Notes under the pieces: generated by a model
The model's database searches: none
What the model saw: only the letters and a program-made list of their open reading frames with translations
What the model was told of the DNA's origin: nothing
From: Prevotella sp.
Lineage (GTDB): Bacteria > Bacteroidota > Bacteroidia > Bacteroidales > Bacteroidaceae
Direction of reading: 5' to 3'
Length of the DNA stretch: 64,000 bases
NCBI GenBank assembly: GCA_017469955.1
Contig: JAFUFJ010000009.1
Location: forward strand, 62,001 to 126,000
Shown here: positions 46,331 to 54,930 of the stretch, piece by piece
Layout of the letters: each line of letters opens with the position of its first letter
Numbering within the stretch: position 1 is the first letter of the stretch
Made by a program: the position numbers and the translations under genes

Positions 46331-46987
46331 TCATTTCGGATATCCTACGGGGTTGTTGAGCATGAGCTGTTCGCTGGGGCCGAGGCCCAGTTCGCGGGCA
46401 AGCACGTCCTTGTCCATCGAGGCACGGGGCACCGTTGCGAGGCCCAAGGCTGTGCATGCCAGGCAGATGTTCTCTGACACATAGCCGGCATCCATGGCTC
46501 CGAACTCGCTGTGATTGCGCACTTTACTCACATCGCTCACCAAGACAAGGCTCACGGGAGCCTCCTTTGCAAACGGCTGACGGTCGGCTACAGCCTCGCG
46601 AAGGTCTTTGCTGCTGACCTTTTCCAGGGCATGTGCGCGGGCGTCATAGCGCCAGGCACCGTCTTCACGGCATACATACACGGTGATGTCCTGGGCGTTG
46701 ATGGCCGACGGAGCCGTGATGCGAATGTCTGTATTGCCTGCTCCGAAGCCCTGAGAGGCTGCCGAACCGCGACGGTTCACACCGCATGCTGCCCAAAGCA
46801 GCTGCGAAAGCACGCGGTCGCTGACGGGCTTTGCCGCATATTCGCGCACGGATGCTCGCTGCTGAAGGGCGTCAAACAGCGTCATCTTCACCTTCTTGTT
46901 CGGCTGCGGAAGTGTCACACGTTCCTGAGCCGTCGCTGCCATGACCACCAAAAGGGCCATGCAGGCTGTCATGATCGTTCTTTTCAT
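46331..46987 (-). CDS. Exported nitroreductase-family flavoprotein (SagB/ThcOx-like)
   Basis: 218 aa from ATG 46987; an upstream ATG at 47050 was rejected because it crosses the promoter. A signal peptide (MKRTIMTACMALLVVMAATA) precedes a nitroreductase fold: FMN contacts in QQRASVREYAAKPVSD, LSQLLWAACGVNRR and GAMDAGYVSENICLACTALG, then LMLNNPVGYP at the end. Most family members are cytosolic, so export of an FMN protein is unusual. Substrate unknown. Confidence 0.88.
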   Translation of the reverse strand: MKRTIMTACMALLVVMAATAQERVTLPQPNKKVKMTLFDALQQRASVREYAAKPVSDRVLSQLLWAACGVNRRGSAASQGFGAGNTDIRITAPSAINAQDITVYVCREDGAWRYDARAHALEKVSSKDLREAVADRQPFAKEAPVSLVLVSDVSKVRNHSEFGAMDAGYVSENICLACTALGLATVPRASMDKDVLARELGLGPSEQLMLNNPVGYPK

Positions 46988-47019
46988 TGGCAGATACCTT
47001 TCGTTGATGATTAACAATG

Positions 47020-47051
47020 CAAATATAGCAATTAAGCACCACATGGGCAAA
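47020..47051 (-). promoter_or_regulatory. Promoter of the nitroreductase gene
   Basis: On the minus strand TTTG (47051-47048), 20 nt, TATATTTG (47027-47020); 32 nt before ATG. Confidence 0.75.
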
Positions 47052-47234
47052 CCGTTTCACGTTTTTTAGCAGATTTCCCTCCTACCGGCCGTGTCTCACG
47101 GTCACAAGGCCTGCCGTCGGCCACGGCTGCCGGAAGCCCTTCCCTGCCGATTTCTTTCATTCACTGTTCAAAAAGACACCGGTCGTCAGCCCAAAACCGG
47201 CCATGTTCTGACATGAACCAGCAGGCTTCTGCAG

Positions 47235-47297
47235 GCAAAACATCATCTATTGCCGACCAAAACATTAACTATTGCCCGCCAAAACATCATCTTTTCC
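47235..47297. repeat. R7: triple 22-bp-period palindromic repeat
   Basis: Units at 47235, 47257 and 47279: GCAAAACATCATCTATTGC, CCAAAACATTAACTATTGC and CCAAAACATCATCTTTTCC. It lies between divergent genes. The flanks 47052-47234 and 47298-47385 hold no gene. Confidence 0.88.
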
Positions 47298-47385
47298 TCC
47301 CACTTTTCCTACCCTTCACCCCGAAAACGCTACCAGAAACAGCCGACAACCCGTAGCCTTCAAACCATAAAAAACTCTAAAATAA

Positions 47386-47417
47386 TTTGGAGATATCGTC
47401 AAATCTCCGTATATTTG
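47386..47417 (+). promoter_or_regulatory. Promoter of the DUF4332 gene
   Basis: TTTG (47386-47389), 20 nt, TATATTTG (47410-47417). Confidence 0.78.
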
Positions 47418-47460
47418 CAGAAATGTTAATCCTTTTACTAATCCAAAAATAACAGAAATT

Positions 47461-47868
47461 ATGGCTTACAAAATCATTGACGTCGAAGGTATCGGCGAAG
47501 TTTACTCAAAGAAACTCATCGAGGCAGGCATCGAAACAGTGGACGCCCTGCTCGAAAAGTGCGCAAAACCAGCAGGCCGCAAAGAGCTTGCCGAGAAGAC
47601 AGAAATCTCACCAAAGCTCATCCTCACGTGGGCAAACCATGCCGACCTGATGCGCATCAACGGCGTAGGCCCTCAATTTTCAGAACTGCTCGAAGCCGCA
47701 GGTGTAGACACCGTGAAGGAGCTGAAGCACCGCGTTGCCGAGAATCTGCAGCCAAAGCTCGAGGAAATCAATGCCGAGAAGCACCTCGTAGGCCGCGTTC
47801 CAGCCCTGAAAGAGGTTGAGAAGATGATCGCACAGGCCAAGGAACTGCCCGCCGTCATGGAATACTAA
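47461..47868 (+). CDS. DUF4332 helix-hairpin-helix protein
   Basis: 135 aa, cytosolic. Two helix-hairpin-helix-like segments (VEGIGEVYSKKLIEAGIETV and INGVGPQFSELLEAAGVDTV) match the DUF4332 family, which is related to non-specific DNA-binding HhH domains. A single strong promoter and a strong terminator frame it, which suggests high expression. The role may be DNA-binding; not proven. Confidence 0.88.
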   Translation: MAYKIIDVEGIGEVYSKKLIEAGIETVDALLEKCAKPAGRKELAEKTEISPKLILTWANHADLMRINGVGPQFSELLEAAGVDTVKELKHRVAENLQPKLEEINAEKHLVGRVPALKEVEKMIAQAKELPAVMEY

Positions 47869-47885
47869 TCACCGTCAACACACAC

Positions 47886-47934
47886 AGGAGCCATCAGCAC
47901 GCAGGCATAAGCCGTCGGCTGATGGCTCCTTTCT
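47886..47934 (+). terminator. Terminator of the DUF4332 gene
   Basis: A 13-bp stem AGGAGCCATCAGC / GCTGATGGCTCCT followed by TTTC. The region 47935-48155 after it holds nothing recognisable. Confidence 0.85.
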
Positions 47935-48155
47935 GCACGCCAACCGGCGCCCGACAAGTCCTGACACCATCCGCCCGTCACATTCTACAGGAACCTTCTG
48001 CCGGCAGAACGACTGTGGAATAAATATTTACAACTCGGCAAAAAGACCGCCGACAGACACCTTTCACTCCAAAACGAAAGAACCATTTATAAGAGACTGT
48101 AAATGAAACGCTTCGTGATTTTTTAAGGATGTTTTTGCAAAAAAAGTAAAAAATC

Positions 48156-48187
48156 TTTCGCCATCCCGTAAAAAACCATTATATTTG
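48156..48187 (+). promoter_or_regulatory. Promoter of the HU gene
   Basis: TTTC (48156-48159), 20 nt, TATATTTG (48180-48187). Confidence 0.72.
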
Positions 48188-48244
48188 CAGTCCAATTCGA
48201 TGGACAGAAAGTAAAAAATCATAACACTATAAATTACTTTAATA

Positions 48245-48532
48245 ATGACTAAAGCAGATATTATCAATCAGATTTCAGCTGCCACAGGCCTGCAAAAGAG
48301 AGATGTAGCCGTGGTAGTAGAGAGTTTCATGAGCACCATCAAGACCAGTTTGCTCGAAAAGAAGGAAAACGTATACCTGCGCGGATTCGGCAGTTTCGAC
48401 ATCAAACATCGTCGTGCAAAGACTGCCCGCAACATAAAGATGAACACAACCATCCACATCGAAGCCCACGACATGCCACACTTCAAGCCGTCAAAGAGCT
48501 TCATAGAGCAGATGAAACAGGCCGGCGAATAA
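48245..48532 (+). CDS. HU/IHF family DNA-binding protein
   Basis: 95 aa. Nucleoid protein that bends DNA. N-terminal MTKADIINQISAATGLQKRDV, GFGSFDIKHRRAKTARN in the arm region and the C-terminal FKPSKSFIEQM are typical. The usual RNP of the arm tip is replaced by MNTTIHIEAHDMP, as in other Bacteroidota members. It precedes the small basic ORF and RNase G gene. Confidence 0.95.
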   Translation: MTKADIINQISAATGLQKRDVAVVVESFMSTIKTSLLEKKENVYLRGFGSFDIKHRRAKTARNIKMNTTIHIEAHDMPHFKPSKSFIEQMKQAGE

Positions 48533-48604
48533 CCGCAAGCCCCCGCATTCAGACACTCAGACATCCAAATCAATTAATCAATCATAAGTAAAACAACATC
48601 AGCT

Positions 48605-48694
48605 ATGCCAAACGGTAAAAAGAAAAAGGGCCACAAGATGGCTACGCATAAGCGTAAAAAGAGACTAAGAAAGAACAGACACAAGAGCAAGTAG
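48605..48694 (+). CDS. 29-residue highly basic protein (possible ribosomal protein bL38)
   Basis: Too short for normal gene finding. It starts MPNGKKKKGHKMATHKRKKR and ends LRKNRHKSK, with about 16 Lys/Arg and 3 His in 29 residues and no acidic residue. It lies between HU (72-nt gap) and the RNase G leader. Very similar small basic ORFs sit at this place in other Bacteroidota from memory, and a small basic protein called bL38 was described on Flavobacterium ribosomes; I believe this is the same kind, but did not verify it. Composition fits rRNA binding. Confidence 0.7.
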   Translation: MPNGKKKKGHKMATHKRKKRLRKNRHKSK

Positions 48695-48705
48695 TCTGTC
48701 AGGAA

Positions 48706-48792
48706 AAAGGTGTCGGGTGATGGGTTAACGTGCAGATAAAGCAACTGCTCTATCCATCACCCGCATCGGATATTCCCACCCCCGACACCTTT
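48706..48792 (+). promoter_or_regulatory. Structured leader upstream of RNase G
   Basis: A perfect 12-bp stem, AAAGGTGTCGGG (48706-48717) with CCCGACACCTTT (48781-48792), encloses a second possible stem, GGGTGATGG (48715-48723) with CCATCACCC (48754-48762). The two share GGG 48715-48717, so they cannot both form fully. The structure ends 25 nt before the rng ATG. In E. coli the related RNase E controls its own mRNA through leader stems; a similar role here is inference. Confidence 0.65.
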
Positions 48793-48817
48793 AAGCAACT
48801 AATCAAATAGTAAGGAA

Positions 48818-50392
48818 ATGAGTAGCGAAGTAGTAATTGACGTCCAACAGAAAGAGATATCTATCGCACTGCTCGAAGATCAGAAACTCGTAGAGTATCA
48901 GAACGAGCCGCGACAGGCATCCTTCGCCGTTGGCAACATCTACATTGCAAAAGTGAAAAAGCTGATGCCAGGCCTCAATGCCTGCTTTGTAGATGTAGGT
49001 TGTGAACGCGACGCCTTCCTGCACTATCTTGACTTAGGCGAACAATTCAATTCCTACGCCAAGTACCTCAAGCAGGTACAAAGCGACAGAAAGAAACTTT
49101 ATCCCTTCACAAAGGCACACAAACAGCCCGACCTTCCTAAGGATGGCAGCGTGCAGACAACACTCACTGCCGGACAAGAAGTGCTGGTTCAGATCGTCAA
49201 AGAGCCCATTTCAACCAAAGGACCACGGCTTACGGGCGAGTTGTCGTTTGCAGGTCGTTACCTGGTTCTCGTGCCTTTCGGTGATAAAGTCTCAGTATCC
49301 TCTAAAATCAAAAGCGGCGAAGAGCGAGCCAGACTTAAACAACTCATCCACAGTATCAAGCCCAAAAACTGCGGTGTTATTGTCAGAACCGTAGCAGAAG
49401 GCAAACGAGTCGCTGAGTTAGATGCTGAACTGAAGATTCTCTATAAGCGTTGGGAGGACACGCTTTCGAAAGTTCAGAAGACACAACAGCGGCCACAACT
49501 GGTGTTCGAAGAGACCGGAAGAGCAATAGCTCTCTTAAGAGACATCTTCAACCCCAGTTTTGAAAATATCCACATCAACGACGAAGAAGCCTATAAAGAG
49601 GTAAGAAACTACGTGTCATTGATCGCGCCGGAAAAGGCTAACATCGTAAAACTCTACACGGGAAAGGTACCGATTTTCGACAACTTCAACGTCACAAAAC
49701 AGATTAAATCGGGCTTCGGGCGTATCGTGAACTATAAGCATGGTGCTTATCTTATCATTGAGCATACCGAGGCTTTGCACGTGGTGGATGTGAACAGTGG
49801 CAACCGAATTCGCAACAACAACGGCCAAGAGGCCAACGCTTTGGAGGTAAATCTCGGTGCTGCAGATGAGCTGGCACGTCAACTTCGATTACGCGACATG
49901 GGAGGAATCATCGTGGTTGACTTCATCGACATGAACCTTGCCGAGGACAGACAGATGCTATACGAGCGAATGTGCAAGAACATGCAGCAAGACAGAGCTC
50001 GCCATAACATCCTGCCTTTGTCAAAGTTCGGGCTCATGCAGATTACCAGACAGCGCGTAAGGCCTGCCATGGATGTGAATGTAGAGGAAGACTGTCCGAC
50101 TTGTTTCGGCAGTGGAAAGATCAAGTCAAGCATTCTTTTCACCGACCAACTGGAAGGAAAGATAGATCGCTTAGTCAAAAGAATCGGCGTCAAGAAGTTC
50201 TATTTGCACGTACATCCCTATGTTGCCGCCTATATTAACCAAGGCATTTTCTCGCTGAAGCGAAAGTGGCAAATGAAATATGGAATGGGCGTGCACGTCA
50301 TCCCTTCGCAGAAGATGGGCTTCTTGCAATATGAGTTTTATGACTCGAAGAAGCAGTTCATCGACATGAAAGAAGAGATTGAGACGAAATGA
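48818..50392 (+). CDS. rng: Ribonuclease E/G family protein
   Basis: 524 aa, close in length to RNase G. It cleaves single-stranded RNA, maturing 16S rRNA and degrading mRNA. S1-like domain (about 35-130, with GNIYIAKVKKLMPGLNACFV), catalytic Asp residues in VVDVNSGN and VVDFIDM (about 325 and 370) and the zinc-link CPTC in EEDCPTCFGSGK (about 428). The C-terminal unstructured tail of RNase E is absent. It follows HU and the small basic protein and has a structured leader. Confidence 0.95.
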   Translation: MSSEVVIDVQQKEISIALLEDQKLVEYQNEPRQASFAVGNIYIAKVKKLMPGLNACFVDVGCERDAFLHYLDLGEQFNSYAKYLKQVQSDRKKLYPFTKAHKQPDLPKDGSVQTTLTAGQEVLVQIVKEPISTKGPRLTGELSFAGRYLVLVPFGDKVSVSSKIKSGEERARLKQLIHSIKPKNCGVIVRTVAEGKRVAELDAELKILYKRWEDTLSKVQKTQQRPQLVFEETGRAIALLRDIFNPSFENIHINDEEAYKEVRNYVSLIAPEKANIVKLYTGKVPIFDNFNVTKQIKSGFGRIVNYKHGAYLIIEHTEALHVVDVNSGNRIRNNNGQEANALEVNLGAADELARQLRLRDMGGIIVVDFIDMNLAEDRQMLYERMCKNMQQDRARHNILPLSKFGLMQITRQRVRPAMDVNVEEDCPTCFGSGKIKSSILFTDQLEGKIDRLVKRIGVKKFYLHVHPYVAAYINQGIFSLKRKWQMKYGMGVHVIPSQKMGFLQYEFYDSKKQFIDMKEEIETK

Positions 50393-50397
50393 CAAGA

Positions 50398-50442
50398 AGA
50401 AAGGTTGCGACAGGAAAACATTCCTCGCAACCTTTCTTTTTT
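50398..50442 (+). terminator. Terminator of rng
   Basis: A 13-bp stem AGAAAGGTTGCGA / TCGCAACCTTTCT followed by TTTTT. Confidence 0.88.
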
Positions 50443-50517
50443 GGCTATTGGGGCAAAGACTTCCGTCTTCACTCCTGTCGTCGGGCGTGTTGACGCTGCC
50501 GGATGGTCGTAAAGGCG

Positions 50518-50808
50518 TCAATAGAACCGTATGTCGACGATGACCTGGGCCCCGGCTTTCTGGTTGAGTCGCTTCACTAAATCGGCGCGCATCATGGAAA
50601 GATCCTGGCGAAGGGCCGGACTCGTGACCTTGACATAGAGCGTCTGATTCTTGATAAACTTCTCTTCGGTGTACTGTTCGACCATCGAGCCCGCCACGTT
50701 GCCCCATGCTTCAACGAGGCGATGCTGGCACAAGGGGGTCTCAAGTCCCTCCTGTCGAAGGAACTGAGACAGTACTTCCTGTATCGACTTGACGTTTCTC
50801 CTAAACAT
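50518..50808 (-). CDS. DUF721 (DciA-like) protein
   Basis: 96 aa from ATG 50808, overlapping the end of recF by 8 nt. Motifs VLSQFLRQEGLETPLCQHRL, VEAWGNVAG and NQTLYVKVTSPALRQDLSMM are of the DUF721 family, whose member DciA recruits the replicative helicase in bacteria without DnaC/DnaI. Pairing with recF supports a role in DNA replication or repair. The long in-frame extension to 51054 runs inside recF and was rejected. Confidence 0.9.
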   Translation of the reverse strand: MFRRNVKSIQEVLSQFLRQEGLETPLCQHRLVEAWGNVAGSMVEQYTEEKFIKNQTLYVKVTSPALRQDLSMMRADLVKRLNQKAGAQVIVDIRFY

Positions 50809-51919
50809 TGTCGGCTTCCTCCTTGGGTTTGACCTCACCTTCAGTGACGCTAAAGAGCTTGTAGTCAAATCCGCTGTTTTGCAATATCTTATCCAGATGG
50901 TCCCTGTTTGTGTCCGTAATAAATATCTGTCCAAACTGTTGTTCGGAGACCAGTCTGACAATCTGTTCCACGCGTTGTGCATCAAGCTTGTCGAAAATAT
51001 CGTCGAGCAGGAGCAGGGGCGTCGTGTTGGATGCCGTGCGGCGAAGGAAATCAAACTGTGCCAACTTCAGCGCCAGGACGAAAGTCTTGGTCTGTCCCTG
51101 GCTGGCTTCACGGCGTAACGGATAGCCTCCGACAAGCATTTCCAGATCGTCTCTATGGACGCCGTGCAGCGAATATCCCACAGCCCGGTCCTTCATCCTG
51201 TCGCGACGGATGACATCCAAGAGCGGGCCCCGCTGGCAATGCGACACATAACGAAGTGAGACCTGCTCCTTCCGACCCGAGATTCTGTCGTATATCTCTT
51301 GGAATACAGGGACGAACTCGTCGATGAATGCCGTGCGCTTTGCATGGAGAACTTCCCCGGAACGGGCCATTTCCTCCTCCCAGATATCCATGAGCGACGG
51401 GTCTGGCTCGTCGTCCATCTTCAGCAGGGCATTGCGCTGTTGCAGGGCCTTGTTGCAGGCATTCAGGGCTTCAATGTAGGAATGGTCGTACTGAGAGATG
51501 ACGATGTCCATCAGCTTCCGGCGCTCCTCTCCCCCGCCCTCCACGAGAGTCGTGTCGGAAGGAGAGACGAATATCAGCGGCACGTGCCCGATATGCATCG
51601 AAAGACGCTTGTACTCCTTCTTGTTAAGCTTGAAGTGTTTCTTCGTTCCACGCTTCATTCCGCAATAGACTTGCTCCACCTCGCCGGCCTCGTTCTCATA
51701 CAATCCGTCGATGACAAAGAAGTCTTCACCGTGGGTCATCACCTGAGAGTCAACCGGATTGAACGCACTTCGGCAGAACGACAGATAGTAGACAGCGTCC
51801 AGAAGGTTGGTCTTCCCCTCGCCGTTATGGCCGATGAAGCAGTTCATCTTCGGCGAAAAGTCAAGCGTCGCCTCACGAATATTCTTATAATTGATGATGG
51901 AAATCCTACGGAGAAACAT
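50801..51919 (-). CDS. recF: DNA replication and repair protein RecF
   Basis: 372 aa, SMC-like ATPase without coiled coil that helps RecOR load RecA at gaps. Walker A FIGHNGEGKTNLLDAVYYLS (about 28-47), signature SQGQTKTFVLALKLAQ (about 284-299) and Walker B LLLLDDIFDKLD (about 317-328). The 5' flank carries R8 and a divergent TPR gene. Confidence 0.97.
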   Translation of the reverse strand: MFLRRISIINYKNIREATLDFSPKMNCFIGHNGEGKTNLLDAVYYLSFCRSAFNPVDSQVMTHGEDFFVIDGLYENEAGEVEQVYCGMKRGTKKHFKLNKKEYKRLSMHIGHVPLIFVSPSDTTLVEGGGEERRKLMDIVISQYDHSYIEALNACNKALQQRNALLKMDDEPDPSLMDIWEEEMARSGEVLHAKRTAFIDEFVPVFQEIYDRISGRKEQVSLRYVSHCQRGPLLDVIRRDRMKDRAVGYSLHGVHRDDLEMLVGGYPLRREASQGQTKTFVLALKLAQFDFLRRTASNTTPLLLLDDIFDKLDAQRVEQIVRLVSEQQFGQIFITDTNRDHLDKILQNSGFDYKLFSVTEGEVKPKEEADNV

Positions 51920-51952
51920 CAGCTATTTGTCTAACAGTTATTCATTCTTCCT

Positions 51953-52015
51953 GTAAAAGATCATCTTTTGCAGCGTAAAACATCATCTTTTGGCCGGTAA
52001 AAGATCATCTTTTGC
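51953..52015. repeat. R8: triple 22-bp-period palindromic repeat
   Basis: Units at 51953, 51975 and 51997: GTAAAAGATCATCTTTTGC, GTAAAACATCATCTTTTGG and GTAAAAGATCATCTTTTGC. The first and third units are identical. It lies between divergent recF and the TPR gene. Confidence 0.92.
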
Positions 52016-52123
52016 CACATAATCCCTCCCGTTGATGCACAATCCGGCAGACACATGACACAGGTATATTTTGTGCAAAGTTACGGGTTTTATCACTGAA
52101 AAACAAAAAAAGTGGAAAATAAA

Positions 52124-52155
52124 TTTCACTATGTGCAATATTTTCCGTAATTTTG
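52124..52155 (+). promoter_or_regulatory. Promoter of the TPR gene
   Basis: TTTC (52124-52127), 20 nt, TAATTTTG (52148-52155). Confidence 0.7.
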
Positions 52156-52227
52156 CCACGCTCAAAATCGGAGACCATCCGAAGAGTTCCGGAAAGGAAA
52201 TATAAGAACTAAAACAGTATAAAGAAA

Positions 52228-52929
52228 ATGGCAAACAAAAAAGAACAGGGAAATGCTGAGCTGAACGAAGTGCTCAGCAAGTCAGAAGCCTTCGCCAAGC
52301 AATACGGAAAGGCTGTCGTCATCGCCCTCGCGGCTATCATTCTACTCATTATCGGCACCTTTGCCTACAAGTATCTTGTATCGGGACCCCGCGAGAACAA
52401 GGCCAGTACCGAGCTTGGAACCGGGCAGGAACTCTTCGGACAAGAGCTGTTTGAGACCGCTCTCAACGGCGACAGCGCCAATTATTCGGGCTTCCTGAAG
52501 ATCGCAGAAGACTACAGTAACACCGCTGCAGGCAATCTTGCTAACCTTTATGCAGGCCTCTGCTATGCCAATCTTGACAAGTGGGAAGAGGCAGTAAAGT
52601 ACCTTGACAAGTACAATACAGCCAACGATCAGCTCGTAAGTCCTGCTGCCGTAGCAGCACTTGGCAATGCCTATGCACACGTAGAACGCATCGACGACGC
52701 AGTCAACGCTTTGAAAAAAGCTGCCAAGATGGCCGACGGCAAGTCAGCAAACGGCGTCAACAACAGCTTTGCACCCACATTCTTGTTGCAGGCAGGCAAG
52801 CTGCTTGAGAGCCAGAACAAGAAGGAAGATGCCCTGAAGGTCTATCAGAAGATCAAGGAGAAATACATCGGTTCTATCCTTGTACAAAGCGGAGAGATCG
52901 ACAAATACATCGAGCGCGCTTCTCTCTAA
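52228..52929 (+). CDS. TPR protein anchored in the inner membrane (YfgM-like)
   Basis: 233 aa. A cytosolic N-terminus (1-27) and one membrane helix (about 28-50, AVVIALAAIILLIIGTFAY) are followed by tetratricopeptide repeats (about 95-225; NLANLYAGLCYANLDKWEEA, ALGNAYAHVERIDDAVNALK). By topology the repeats are periplasmic. The layout resembles YfgM, which works with PpiD at the Sec translocon, but residue identity looks low. Upstream of ribH. Confidence 0.88.
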   Translation: MANKKEQGNAELNEVLSKSEAFAKQYGKAVVIALAAIILLIIGTFAYKYLVSGPRENKASTELGTGQELFGQELFETALNGDSANYSGFLKIAEDYSNTAAGNLANLYAGLCYANLDKWEEAVKYLDKYNTANDQLVSPAAVAALGNAYAHVERIDDAVNALKKAAKMADGKSANGVNNSFAPTFLLQAGKLLESQNKKEDALKVYQKIKEKYIGSILVQSGEIDKYIERASL

Positions 52930-53081
52930 GACACCTGTCAACAAATAAAACAAGCAGAAAAGGGAGCTGTGATTTCAATCCTTCAGCACGACTAATGCCT
53001 TCCGACAAGTGAAGAGCAGGCGCTGAACAGGTAGAATCATGACTCCCTTTCCCTATTACACACACAACAACCACCCTGAAA

Positions 53082-53558
53082 ATGGCAACAGCACTACACA
53101 ACCTTTCCGACTACGATCTCAGTAAAGTGCCCGATGCAAGCAACATGTGCTTCGGCATAGTTGTCGCAGAATGGAACCCCGAGATAACAGGAGCCCTGCT
53201 GAACGGTGCCGTCAGTACGCTCGAAAAACACGGAGCACTGCCCGAAAACATCCACGTGAAGACCGTGCCTGGCAGTTTTGAACTTATCTATGGTGCCCAT
53301 CAAATGGTACTCAACGGAGGCTACGATGCCGTCATTATACTCGGAAGTGTCATCCGAGGCGAGACTCCTCACTTTGACTACATCTGCCAAGGGGTTACCT
53401 ATGGCATCGCCCGCATTAACGCAAAAAGCGAAATACCGGTAGTATACGGACTCTTGACAACCGACACCCTGCAGCAGGCACAAGACCGAAGCGGCGGACG
53501 ACTGGGCAACAAAGGCGACGAATGTGCCGTCGTAGCCATCAAGATGGCAAAGTTCTGA
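53082..53558 (+). CDS. ribH: 6,7-dimethyl-8-ribityllumazine synthase
   Basis: 158 aa. Penultimate step of riboflavin synthesis. Motifs [54 protein letters not shown] with the catalytic His, and [21 protein letters not shown]. Follows the TPR gene after 152 nt with no riboswitch seen. Confidence 0.97.
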   Translation: MATALHNLSDYDLSKVPDASNMCFGIVVAEWNPEITGALLNGAVSTLEKHGALPENIHVKTVPGSFELIYGAHQMVLNGGYDAVIILGSVIRGETPHFDYICQGVTYGIARINAKSEIPVVYGLLTTDTLQQAQDRSGGRLGNKGDECAVVAIKMAKF

Positions 53559-53660
53559 ACGCCAGAACCCATAGCATTCCGCCCCGCGCAGAGAAGCACC
53601 GTCGGCAAGAACTCCATCCCCTCAATACCACATCAGCAACAATACACCGAACGAAAAGAC

Positions 53661-54044
53661 ATGAAACTGACACAACTCCTTCAGGCATATGAGTTTGATG
53701 AACTAATGCCCGTCATCAATGAGATGTTCCTTGGTACCAACAAGTTTAGGAAGCAACTGCGCGAAGCCTACGATATCGCCGTCGGCATGCGTCCGGTAGC
53801 ATCGAAGAAAAGCATCCGCTATCGCATTATTGACATACCCGGATCAGACCATAAGTATATAGGTGCAGCCGACTCTGACTTCCAAACTTCATGGGAAGTG
53901 TGCCTCGGCAAGGAGGTAGTCCGTGAGAAAGGCGCCGACTTGTCTGACCTTGAACTGGCAGCCAACTGTCTTGTCAACATGTGCCTGACCAGCAATTGCC
54001 CGCGCATGTTTGAGGAATCCCGCCAAGTTCTCTTGCAGGGCTAA
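53661..54044 (+). CDS. Conserved Bacteroidota protein of unknown function
   Basis: 127 aa, soluble. Start MKLTQLLQAYEFDELMPVI; other features are VASKKSIRYRIIDIPGSDHKY, FQTSWEVCLGKEVV and LAANCLVNMCLTSNCP. It may belong to DUF6557, but that is from memory and uncertain. Downstream of ribH by 102 nt, then a strong terminator. Confidence 0.78.
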   Translation: MKLTQLLQAYEFDELMPVINEMFLGTNKFRKQLREAYDIAVGMRPVASKKSIRYRIIDIPGSDHKYIGAADSDFQTSWEVCLGKEVVREKGADLSDLELAANCLVNMCLTSNCPRMFEESRQVLLQG

Positions 54045-54123
54045 CCGGCAGCCGTTCCCTTTCTGATGCAGAAACGGAAATGACACTGCACGAAAAGACC
54101 GACGATCGAATGTAGAAAAGAAT

Positions 54124-54172
54124 GCGGTTGAGAAAAGAAGCAGCATTATTCTGCCTTTTCTCAACCGCTATT
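54124..54172. terminator. Bidirectional terminator between convergent genes
   Basis: GCGGTTGAGAAAAG pairs with CTTTTCTCAACCGC (14 bp), with an inner GCAG/CTGC stem. T-rich flanks are present on both strands. Confidence 0.75.
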
Positions 54173-54207
54173 TGCATACAGAAGTGTTTCAACTCAGAAG
54201 CACGCCC

Positions 54208-54756
54208 CTAAAACTCCTCGATCTCCCTGATGGCTGTTTTACGGACCGACGACGAGCCGTCTCTGGCTATTCTGATTTCCATCTGCACGAAATCTCCGCC
54301 CGTATCGTCAGGCGACCCTACGCTTGCTACGAGAAAAAGAGCCTGGTCGCTCGTCTCATAGAACACGATATTATAGAGCACGCTTCTGCCAAGCATGTCT
54401 CTTTCAAGGTAATTCGCGAAGTCATTCTTCGAGTATTTACGGCTGAAAAACGTGTTTCCGCTGCCGTCAAGGATATCCACTGAGATGCGGTTGTCATAGT
54501 ATTTTCCCCCGTCACCGTCATCAACCACCGGCAGTTCTTTGTCAGCCCAGCGCTTAATGCCCAAGGTATACGTGCCACCACCCCACTTGATTGTCTGACG
54601 AGGCTGTGCCTCATCGCCTATCGACTGTATGCCTACAGGTGCAGGTGCGGCAGGCTTCGGGACGATAATGCTTATGGGAGCTTCTGACTTCTTCTTGCAT
54701 GCTCCGGCTGAGACAAGCAGCATCAGCAGGAGTATGGCGTGCAATGATTTTCTCAT
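54208..54756 (-). CDS. Putative lipoprotein (possibly DUF4738)
   Basis: 182 aa. A lipoprotein signal (LLLMLLVSAGAC, Cys20) is followed by KKKSEAPISIIVPKPAAPAP and a beta-rich domain with WGGGTYTLGIKRWADKELP, DGGKYYDNRISVDIL and GGDFVQMEIRIARDG. This wording matches my memory of DUF4738 lipoproteins of Bacteroidales, not verified. It would sit in the outer or inner membrane facing the periplasm. Own -7 box upstream. Confidence 0.8.
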   Translation of the reverse strand: MRKSLHAILLLMLLVSAGACKKKSEAPISIIVPKPAAPAPVGIQSIGDEAQPRQTIKWGGGTYTLGIKRWADKELPVVDDGDGGKYYDNRISVDILDGSGNTFFSRKYSKNDFANYLERDMLGRSVLYNIVFYETSDQALFLVASVGSPDDTGGDFVQMEIRIARDGSSSVRKTAIREIEEF

Positions 54757-54788
54757 TTTGTCGCTGTTTAATGATGAAATGTTGTCTG

Positions 54789-54796
54789 CAAAGATA
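54789..54796 (-). promoter_or_regulatory. Promoter -7 box of the DUF4738-like gene
   Basis: Minus strand TATCTTTG, 32 nt before ATG; -33 not clear. Confidence 0.45.
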
Positions 54797-54892
54797 AGGA
54801 AAAAACGCTAAAACTGCGAGAAGCACCATCGAAAAATGCGGTTTCCGGGAGAAAAATATCTGTTTTGCAACCGAGTTGCACGTTTATTCCGG

Positions 54893-54900
54893 TAACTTTG
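54893..54900 (+). promoter_or_regulatory. Promoter -7 box of the zinc exporter
   Basis: TAACTTTG, 30 nt before ATG; -33 at standard spacing not evident. Confidence 0.45.
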
Positions 54901-54930
54901 CACCATCATTCACTAAGAAAATTCATCATT

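Noticed and set aside
50809-51054. N-terminal extension of the DUF721 protein inside recF
   Set aside because: It is a shifted reading of recF; the ATG at 50808 fits the family start.
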